A stretch of 64,000 nt of DNA from positions 67,208-131,207 of the forward strand of contig NZ_JACRWH010000002.1 of assembly GCF_014306155.1 (NCBI RefSeq), given 5' to 3'. This DNA comes from Holdemanella hominis. Lineage in GTDB: Bacteria; Bacillota_I; Bacilli_A; Erysipelotrichales; Erysipelotrichaceae. Both the position numbers and the translations under genes were made by a program. Below are positions 63,579 to 64,000 of the stretch, in pieces. Under the pieces are notes generated by a model. The model was not told where the DNA came from and made no database searches. It worked only from the letters and a program-made list of their open reading frames with translations. The number at the start of each line of letters is the position of its first letter. Within the stretch, counting starts at the first letter, position 1.

Positions 63579-63619
63579 TTAAGTTACTTAACTATATATC
63601 TACTTAACTATTTAGTCAA
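63579..63619 (-). promoter_or_regulatory. Promoter and putative MarR operator
   Basis: On the minus strand TTGACT (63619-63614), 17 bp, TATAGT (63596-63591). The 10-base repeat ACTTAACTAT (plus strand) occurs twice, 63586-63595 and 63602-63611, covering the -10 and the spacer, and a perfect palindrome TTAAGT-T-ACTTAA (63579-63591) lies just downstream. These are candidate repressor sites. Confidence 0.72.
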
Positions 63620-63684
63620 TAAAAAAGTTAGAAATCCTTCACCGACCAAAGTTGCGATTTCTACCCGTCCTCTTAGACAATATT

Positions 63685-64000
63685 ATGACACTGAAAATCA
63701 CCAACGACTTCAACCTGATTTTGAATAAAGATGATTATCAAGCTTTTGTTAATGCGAACGATTTGCTGTCTTTACATTGTCCTGTTTGTGGTGTCGTTGG
63801 CCTTTTTATATTATATGGACACTACACAAGATTTGTGATCATTGCTGATCTTTCCAGTGGTGAGTGTAAGATTCAAATTCCTGTTCAGCGTATCCAGTGT
63901 ACTCAATGTAAATCCACTCATGCCTTGCTTCCAACTAATTTTGTTCCTTATACTCAGTTCACTTATCTTTTCATTTACTATATTGTCACGCTTGATGAGA
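63685..64000 (+). CDS. DUF6431-like transposon-associated protein (partial)
   Basis: An ORF begins at 63685 (MTLKITNDFNLILN) and is still open at the right edge, at least 105 residues. It has a zinc ribbon (CPVCG near residue 32, CTQCK near residue 75) and a THALLPTNFVPYTQF block that I associate with DUF6431 proteins found in IS-like elements. The start is the first ATG after an inverted-repeat region; the SD is weak. The rest of the element lies outside the window. Confidence 0.55.
   Translation, partial: MTLKITNDFNLILNKDDYQAFVNANDLLSLHCPVCGVVGLFILYGHYTRFVIIADLSSGECKIQIPVQRIQCTQCKSTHALLPTNFVPYTQFTYLFIYYIVTLDE

Overview
The window is a stretch of AT-rich chromosome from a low-GC Gram-positive bacterium (Bacillota). 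The gene set points to an Erysipelotrichia-like or similar host: an Rnf-type ion pump, T-box control of aminoacyl-tRNA synthetases, a single-chain glycyl-tRNA synthetase, ireB-ruvX-yrzB-mltG-greA, comG and comE competence genes, and ytxGH next to a CcpA-like regulator. I saw no tRNA, rRNA or CRISPR array. The lineage call is an inference from gene content and order, not from a marker-gene search.

Layout. 1-4 kb: the end of an rnf operon (rnfC-rnfD-rnfG, running off the left edge) with the divergent flavin transferase gene apbE. 4-8.9 kb: hpf, then sepF-ylmH and T-box-controlled ileS. 9-11.2 kb: a plus-strand DAHP synthase gene behind a leader that looks like a ribosome-mediated attenuator, then a radical SAM gene. 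11.2-16.6 kb: T-box-tyrS and T-box-leuS-femX. 16.6-20 kb: a seven-gene comG pseudopilus operon. 20-23 kb: an MBL hydrolase, rpmG and a class B PBP. 23-36 kb: ispG, nfo-cshB, ispH, and the macromolecular synthesis and ribosome-assembly block glyS-dnaG-rpoD-trmK preceded by ybeY-dgkA-era-recO-HD hydrolase. 35.7-45.3 kb: ytxG-ytxH-ccpA with a likely cre site, a lone arsC, the pepV-trmB-thioredoxin-acidic protein-murC run, and rpsO-pnp. 45.4-49.6 kb: fmt-lepA-hemW and divergent rpsT.

49.6-52.9 kb is the only clearly accessory region. A decayed large-protein gene and a frameshifted IS1595-like element sit between the convergent neighbours rpsT and holA. 52.9-58.8 kb returns to core genes: comEA-comEC-holA and ireB-ruvX-yrzB-mltG-greA. 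58.9-63.6 kb holds a MarR-controlled heterodimeric ABC exporter with a small unknown protein. A partial DUF6431-like, transposon-associated ORF begins at the right edge.

Most genes are packed into co-directional operons with 1-20 bp overlaps (often TAATG or ATGA). The most interesting regulatory signals are the aroF leader peptide (Tyr-Phe-Tyr-Phe codons before a pair of hairpins), four start codons placed exactly where transcription should begin (apbE, ispH, ybeY, holA), a Leu T-box whose transcript also covers a FemX-like gene, and the cre-like site upstream of the ccpA operon. I did not find a convincing wholly new multi-gene system.
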